From positions 82,457,163 to 82,521,162 of the forward strand of contig NC_057826.1 of NCBI RefSeq assembly GCF_910594005.1: DNA of 64,000 bases. Direction: 5' to 3'. The position numbers and the translations under genes are program-made. The DNA is from Cervus elaphus. Lineage: Eukaryota; Chordata; Mammalia; Artiodactyla; Cervidae. Below, piece after piece: positions 58,036-64,000 of this stretch. The notes below the pieces were generated by a model that had not been told where the DNA came from, did no database searches, and worked only from the letters and a program-made list of their open reading frames with translations. Position 1 is the stretch's first letter. Each line of letters begins with the position of its first letter.

Positions 58036-58700
58036 ATCATGTTTATACCTTCTTCATTTTTCCCCCATATTCAATCAACAACTCAGAAACTTAGCTCCAT
58101 CCTTGAAATGTTCCTTACATGTTCTTTCCCTTCCCACATGCTTACTTACATCCACATACCCTCCTCCCTGTCTTCAATCACCATCTTTAATCTATCCCCC
58201 ATCATGCCACCAAACCCATCTTACTAAAGGAGAGTTCTGTTTGCATAATTTTCCTACTTAAAAAATTGCTGGCTGCCCCTTTCCTGAACATAGACTAAGG
58301 GCTGAGCTGCCTCAAATTCCTGCCATGCTTTTCATCTTGGAGGGAAGTCTCTGATCGTTAGCTTGGTTGATCCACAGTCTGTTGGACTGTAGGGTGACCT
58401 GAGCTGCTGGCCAGATTCACATCCAGAAACATGTCCATGCCTGTATCTTGTTTACTATTGCATCACCCCAGGGTGTGGCGAGTTGAAAAGGTTCTGTTTG
58501 GTTTTTGCCATGTGGGACTGAACCACACGAGAAAGTACTTTTTGAAGATACATTGGTCATTGATTGTTTTTAAATCCTTTCCCTAAAATGTGAACTAGTT
58601 TTTTCCAGTAGTTTTCAACTACATATTCTCCTTATGAGTTGTAAACATGCTGGGAGAGCTATTAATACCTAGCAACTAATGGCAAAGCTCTAAGAAGGAA
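58036..58700. other. Gap with possible old repeat text, no gene
   Basis: 58040-58350 has the pyrimidine-rich look of a decayed old LINE (ending 'aaaaattgctggctgcccct') but cannot be named. Open frames at 58015-58261 are low-complexity and unsupported. Confidence 0.4.
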
Positions 58701-58701
58701 G

Positions 58702-58915
58702 GGGCTTCCCTGGTGGCCCAGATGGTAAAGAATCTGCCTGCTATGTAGGAGACCTGGGTTCGATCCTCGGGTTGGGAAGATCCCCTGGAGAAGGGAATGG
58801 CAACTCACTCCAGTATTCTTGCCTGGAGAATGCCATGGACAGAGGAGCCTGGTGGGCTACAGTTCATGGGGTTGCAAAGAGTCGAACGTGACTGAGTGAC
58901 TACCACTTTCACTTT
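58702..58915 (+). mobile_element. Bov-tA SINE, full length
   Basis: 'ggcttccctggtggcccaga', 'gggttcgatcctcgggttgg', 'gactgagtgactaccacttt'. Near-identical 'tctaagaaggaa/tctaaaaaggaa' flanks suggest a target-site duplication. Confidence 0.95.
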
Positions 58916-59689
58916 CTAAAAAGGAAAGGATTGAAACAGCAGGGAATGTTGACTTCTTGTTTCCAACACTGACTGATACTGTCGAGTGCTGCTTCTCTTA
59001 GCAGAGAGGTAATCCTGCAGGTGACAGGCTGAGAACGTCCTCCCGGTGGAGCATCCCTCAGGTTGAGAATCATGCTGATGGACAGTCCTTTAAATGCTGC
59101 CAATGGAGTGGGGGCTATGCCAGCCACTCATTGCTCTGGGAGCTGGAATAAATGAGCTGGTGGGGGACGATTCAGGAGTGTGTATGCAGCCCCCAGATGA
59201 ACTGGGCTACCTTCACTTGGACAAATTTCTTTTTGAGCAACTGTCTGCATAGCCAGCCCTGGTATAGCCGCATCAGCTATAGGATGAGCATAAGCAAGCC
59301 TGTCGTGGTGTACAGGCTTGTACACAAACTGTAACTGCACACAAACATCAGTTAAATTCGACACACCTTCCCTACTAAGGGTAAAAGTAGTGAGCTGAAG
59401 TGCTTTGGATGAAAGATGAAGCCTGAGTGAACCGTGCCCTTTTCTGTAACTGGAATGTGCGGTAGGTTCAGACCTGCCTTCTCACTACTGCAGTTACAGT
59501 TAATCCACCTTCAAAGATGAATCTGGGAAGGGCGATTTGTTGTAGCTGTTCACGGAGAGGTAGCCCAGAGGCAAATTCTTCTCATTCCTCTACTCTCTTA
59601 GTGCCCTCTAGCGTCCAAACTGGGACATAGCCCTGTCTAAGGGGAACACAGCCTGGCACCTGCAGAGTCCGAATCCAGCGTGTACTCTC
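58916..59689. other. Gap, apparently unique sequence
   Basis: No gene or nameable repeat. Confidence 0.5.
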
Positions 59690-59865
59690 ATGGTTGAGAA
59701 ACAAGTGAACGTCTTGCCATCTGTCAAGTTATGAGGCCTGTCTCATATCTCTAAATTTCAGTTTCCTCATCTGTAAAATGAAAATGATAACACTACAACA
59801 TCACTGTTCTTGTAAGGACTAAAGGGGATACTGTAAACAATGGAAATTTCTCTATATGAATAAAC
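59690..59865 (+). mobile_element. MIR SINE
   Basis: 'atctctaaatttcagtttcc', 'tcatctgtaaaatgaaaatg', 'ttgtaaggactaaaggggat'. Confidence 0.7.
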
Positions 59866-59875
59866 AGCTCTTCAG

Positions 59876-60095
59876 GACGTCCCTGGTGCTCCAGTGGTTA
59901 AGAATCTGCATTCCAATGCAGGGGACATGAGTTCAATCCCTGGTCAGGGAACTAAAATCCCACATGCTGCCAGCAAGAGCCCCCAAGCCACAATTACTGA
60001 GTCTGTGTGCCCTAGAGCCCATGCTCCGCCAGTAACTAGAGAAAAGCCAGACACCAAAATGAAGACCAAGCACAGCCAAAAGAAAAACAAAAGGT
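59876..60095 (+). mobile_element. CHR-2-type SINE
   Basis: 'ggacgtccctggtgctccag', 'gagttcaatccctggtcagg', 'acaattactgagtctgtgtg', A-rich end. Confidence 0.85.
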
Positions 60096-61437
60096 TTCCC
60101 AAAATGCATCATAATTATAACTCTTGGCCATAAACTCATCCTAATAAGAGTGGGAAAGACTTATTTATAGCACGAATCACTTCACATTATAGCGATTGTT
60201 TTGCAACACTTCTTTACTGGATTATGAACCACGAGGTAAGAATCAATATCTCAAAACATAGCATCTAGTCCATGGCTGGAGCTCAGGAAATTGTTGTTGA
60301 ATGGATCCTGAATAGAAACTTATTTTCTCCAGTCTTAAAATTATTGTGCACTATAATATAAATTCAGTGTTTCCAAACATCCAAGCAGGGCATATAGATT
60401 CCAAGGGCTCTACAGTACTGCACCGTTTGACAACTTCACCTCGTCCTGAAATACTCTGATGCTGGACTCCACCTTGGAGTGTCCAATCCAAGGTATGGAA
60501 AAGCATCTTTTGTGTGATTAAGTTTGGAATGGGGACTCTTGAGCTCTGAATCACTGAGGAATCTGAAAATGAGCATGAGTCCCTAGGATGGATACAGGGG
60601 AACTTGGCGATGCAATAGAGAATTTTGGAAGTCAGGACCAAAAGACCACCCAAGCTGCCTCTCTGGAAGGTGAAATGAGGGTGATGGTCCTAACCTGAAG
60701 CACCTGGAGCACACGTGAAAGGTCAACCCCAACTAACAAGCCCCAGATGAATTCCATTATACAGATATCCTTGTGTCTATAAATGTCATCTTGCGTGGCC
60801 GTGGGGCAGACTTCAGAGAGAACAAACAGTAACTGTTAGGAACATGAATGTTTTCTTTATCCAAAAGTGATTCTTCTAATATCACAAGTCCGGGAACCCA
60901 CAGCCCAGAAGAGGAAATAAATGACACAAATAGATTAGTTTTAAGCACAATAAATATGCAGAAATGTCCACTGTGTTTTCAGTTTTAAGGACCTAAATTT
61001 GGAAGAGTCACGTGCTTATTCTGAGCTGCACATCCCCTTCTCAAGATGGGGAAGCTGAATCTGGCATTGAGAACTGATTAGACGCTGTTAATTGCAGATT
61101 TATAGAGCACACCATCTGTTCTTTGTTTATAGCCTCCAAACAATGTAAGGAAGATAGAACCTATAAAACCTAAACATCTTTGAAATCAACAACCTCACAG
61201 GAGAACTTAACAGTAGGTCAAATGAAAGTGCTGGGCTTTGATGCCTTTTACAGATTGGCAGATAACCCAATCTGGGGGCCATGAAATGACCGTGAAGAGC
61301 TTCTGGAGGGCATGTAGTCCCTACATCATCACAATCCTTGCTGCCCATCCAACGAGAGAAGAGCTGGGGTGTGTATGTGAAGGGCTGGGATCACTTTGAG
61401 GCAAACAGTGAGGCCATCCTGAGATCTTATTCTCTAA
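60096..61437. other. Gap, mostly unique sequence, no gene
   Basis: 1.3 kb without recognised repeats, RNA genes or convincing open frames. Confidence 0.45.
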
Positions 61438-61642
61438 ATGAAGTGTTAGTTGCTCAGTTGTGTCCAACCCTTTGTGACCCCGTGGAGCCCGCTAGGCTCC
61501 TCTGTCCATGGAATTTTCCAGGCAAGAGCACTGGAGTGGGTTACCATTCCTTTCTTCAGGGGATCTTCCTGACCCAGGGACTGAACCTAGGTCTCCTCAT
61601 TGCAGGCAAAGTCTTTACCATCTGAGCCACCGGGAAGCCCAT
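61438..61642 (-). mobile_element. Bov-tA SINE, antisense
   Basis: 'gttagttgctcagttgtgtc', 'ccatggaattttccaggcaa', 'taccatctgagccaccggga'. It abuts the microsatellite and the BovB tail. Confidence 0.95.
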
Positions 61643-61648
61643 TCTTTT

Positions 61649-61694
61649 AGTCAGTCAGTCAGTCAGTCAGTCAGTCAGTCAGTCAGTCAGTCAG
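61649..61694. repeat. (AGTC)n microsatellite at the BovB 3' tail
   Basis: About eleven perfect AGTC units (CTGA on the BovB sense strand), directly followed by ttcagtcgctcag. Other BovB copies here end in short ACTGA pentamer runs instead. Confidence 0.97.
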
Positions 61695-63045
61695 TTCAGT
61701 CGCTCAGTTGTATCCAACTCTTTGCAACCCCATGAATCGTAGTACGCCAGGCCTCCCTGTCCATCACCAACTCCTGGAATTTACTCAAACTCATGTCTAT
61801 TGAGTCAGTGATGCCATCAACCATCTCATTCTCTGTTGTCCCCTTCTCCTCCTGCCCCCAATCCCTCCCAGCATCAGGGTCTTTTCCAATGAGTCAACTC
61901 TTCGCATTGGGTGGCCAAAGTATTGGAGTTTCAGCTTCAGCATCAGTCCTTCCAATGAACACCCAGGACTGATCTCCTTTAGGATGGACTGGTTGGATCT
62001 CCTTGCAGTCCAAGGGACTCTCAAGAGTCTTCTCCAACACCATAGTTCAAAAGCATCAATTTTTCGGTGCTCAGCTTTCTTCACAGTCCAACTCTCACAT
62101 CCATACGTGATCACTGGAAAAACCATAGCCTTGACCAGATGGACCTTTGTTGGCAAAGTAATGTCTCTGCTTTTTAATATGCTATCTAGGTTGGTCATAA
62201 CTTTCCTTCCAAGGAGTAAGCGTCTTTTAATCTCGTGGCTGCAGTCACCATCTGCAGTGATTTTGGAGCCCAAAAAAATAAAGTCTGACACCGTTTCCAC
62301 TTTTTCCCCATTTATTTCCCATGAAGTGATGGGACCAGATGCCATGATCTTAGTTTTCTGAAAGTTAAGCTTTAAGCCAACTTTTTCACTCTCCTCTTTC
62401 ACTTTCATCAAGAGGCTTTTTAGTTTCTCTTCACTTTCTGCCATAAGGGTGGTGTCATCTGCATACCTGAAGTTACTGATATTTCTCCTGGCAATCTTGA
62501 TTGCAGTTTGTGCTTCTTCCAGCCCAGCGTTTCTCATGATGTACTCTGCATATAAGTTAAATAAGCAGGGTGACAATATACAGCCTTGACGTACTCCTTT
62601 TCCTATTTGGAACCAGCCTGTTGTTCCATGTCCAGTTCTAACTGTTGCTTCCTGACCTGCAAACACGTTTCTCAAGAGGCAGGTCAGGTAGCCTGGTATT
62701 CCCATCTCTTTCAGAATTTTCCACAGTTTATTGTGATCCACACAGTCAAAGGCTTTGGCATAGTCAATAAAGCAGAAATAGATGCTTTTCTGGAACTCTC
62801 TTGCTTTTTTGATGATCCAGCAGAAGTTGGCAATTTGATCTCTGGTTCCTCTGCCTTTTCTAAAACCAGCTTGAACATCTGGAAGTTCACGGTTCACGTA
62901 TTGTTGAAGCCTGGCTTGGAGAATTTTGAGCATTACTTTACTAGCGTGTGAGATGAGTGCAACTGTGCGGTATTTAGAGCATTCTTTGGGATTGCCTTTC
63001 TTAGGAATTGGAATGAAAACAGTCCATTCTTTAAATAGTATAAAA
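61680..63045 (-). mobile_element. BovB LINE, antisense, 5'-truncated, intact 421-codon RT frame
   Basis: The minus-strand frame 61797-63062 is unbroken across the reverse-transcriptase region. It contains IPIPKKGNPKECSKYRTVALISH, QAGFRKGRGTRDQIA, the motif A region FIDYAKAFDCVDHN, GVRQGCILSPCLFN, the YADDTTLMAE box and the CWRRLLRVPW C-terminal region. The first residues come from flanking sequence, and no ATG at a native start is present. The endonuclease and N-terminus are missing, so it is not autonomous. It is among the best-preserved BovB copies in the window. Confidence 0.96.
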
Positions 63046-63104
63046 AATAAAATACCCACCAACTACAACACATCACCTGTTTGGGCAATCACATTAGATA
63101 TAAG

Positions 63105-63290
63105 ATGCTGATAAAGTTCATTGTTTTAAACTGTTTTAGGTGCTGGGAGTAAAGAAGTGAACATGGCTCAGGTACGTTCTGTGTATGTGGTGCTTGTAAT
63201 TTTTCTGGGAGGAGGCAAACAATACACCAATAAATGAGATAATTTCAGACAATAGTTTTAAAAATATAACAATGTAATGGAGTAGAAAAT
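63105..63290 (-). mobile_element. L2 LINE 3' end, antisense
   Basis: 'taggtgctgggagtaaagaa', 'gtgaacatggctcaggtacg', 'aaacaatacaccaataaatg'. Confidence 0.55.
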
Positions 63291-63855
63291 GACAGTAGGT
63301 GTGGGTGAAAGGCTGTATATTATATTTATTTTTATAATGAAAACATTTCAAGAAATACAAATGTAGTAAAAGTAGTACATTCCCCAGATTTAACGACTAT
63401 CAGTTTTCCCCACATTTATTTCATTTGGCCATTTTCTGATTTTCTTTCATTTTTCCCTTCCTTTTTTCTGAAATATTTAAAAATAAATTCCAGATTTCAT
63501 TCACTTCACCCCTACATACTTCAGTATGCATCTGTAATAATAAGGGCTAGGTAAGGTTTTTTTTTAACTTTAGTTGAAATAAGTTTGTAATTCATAAAAA
63601 TTGTATGAATTATAAACATATGAGAGCACAACATAACCTGACATTTTAATATTAATAATAGTTATATAAAGTATATAACATATAATTATAAAGTTATAAA
63701 TTATTAAATAGTTAACATTATAAAACAACATTAAAATGAAATTATGTAATAGCTATAATCTAGTCACCCATACTTAGTAACTATTTGAATTTAGGTGCTT
63801 TTTTTTTAAATGGAGATGTGAGTTTTCTTATTTCTCTATTAAACAGTTTATTTAT
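63291..63855. other. AT-rich gap
   Basis: Very AT-rich (runs of ata/tta near 63590-63760). No gene; decayed L1 is possible. Confidence 0.45.
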
Positions 63856-63980
63856 ATATATTTTTTTATTTTTTGGCCACACCACGCAGCATGCGGGATC
63901 TTAATTCCCTGACCAGGGATCTAAGCTGTGCCCCCAGCAGTGGAAGCAGAGTCAACCACTGGGCCACCAGGGAAGTCCCT
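63856..63980 (-). mobile_element. CHR SINE, antisense
   Basis: 'ttttggccacaccacgcagc', 'atgcgggatcttaattccct', 'gccaccagggaagtcccta'. Confidence 0.92.
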
Positions 63981-64000
63981 AGATGCTTTTTCTAACATCT

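Noticed and set aside
61649..61694. Regularly spaced short repeats as a CRISPR-like array
   Set aside because: It is a perfect 4-base microsatellite with no spacers, in a mammalian genome.

Overview
This is a mammalian nuclear genome window, from a ruminant. The evidence is the repeat set: BovB (RTE-type) LINE copies, tRNA-Glu-derived Bov-tA/Bov-A2 SINEs, CHR-type cetartiodactyl SINEs and a ruminant-type L1 3' end. These sit on an older mammal-wide layer of MIR, L2, MER5A and MaLR LTR fragments. I cannot tell cattle from sheep or goat here. If gene order follows human 15q23 (from memory), the bovine location would be the chromosome carrying the LARP6/LRRC49/THAP10 block.

One host gene is clear: LARP6, on the + strand, in three coding exons (29744-29943, 47148-47358, 52310-53377). 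The splice phases join to a 492-residue protein with an acidic N-terminus, a La motif, an RRM, a basic NLS-like stretch and the conserved C-terminal LSA-like region. The first exon lies in a TATA-less CpG island (about 29340-30180). Poly(A) signals lie at 53849-53861. Intron 1 is 17.2 kb and intron 2 is 4.95 kb.

Inside LARP6 intron 1, in the same orientation, is a processed retrocopy of EIF2S3 (eIF2 gamma), a gene that is X-linked in mammals. It is intronless, ends in a poly(A) tail and is bracketed by a 16-bp target-site duplication (40482-40497 and 42462-42477). Its reading frame is unbroken over the full parental length. The parental stop appears to have become CGA, adding four residues.

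Layout. 1-29300: intergenic, or intron of a divergent neighbour; BovB, L1, CHR, MIR and L2 remnants; no gene found. 29300-53880: LARP6 with repeat-rich introns and the EIF2S3 retrocopy. 53880-64000: gene-free, dense in Bov-tA, MIR and MER5A, ending with a BovB copy (about 61680-63045, minus strand) that keeps a 421-codon reverse-transcriptase frame.

I found no new multi-gene system. The most useful leads are: the intact EIF2S3 retrogene; a MaLR LTR that runs to about 30 bases before the LARP6 exon 2 acceptor; a roughly 67-bp inverted repeat around a SINE fragment (15731-16047); and a short, internally deleted BovB inserted with a target-site duplication into an older CHR SINE (9433-10809). 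Repeat family names come from recognising consensus features by eye, so edges are good to about 10-30 bases unless a target-site duplication is given.
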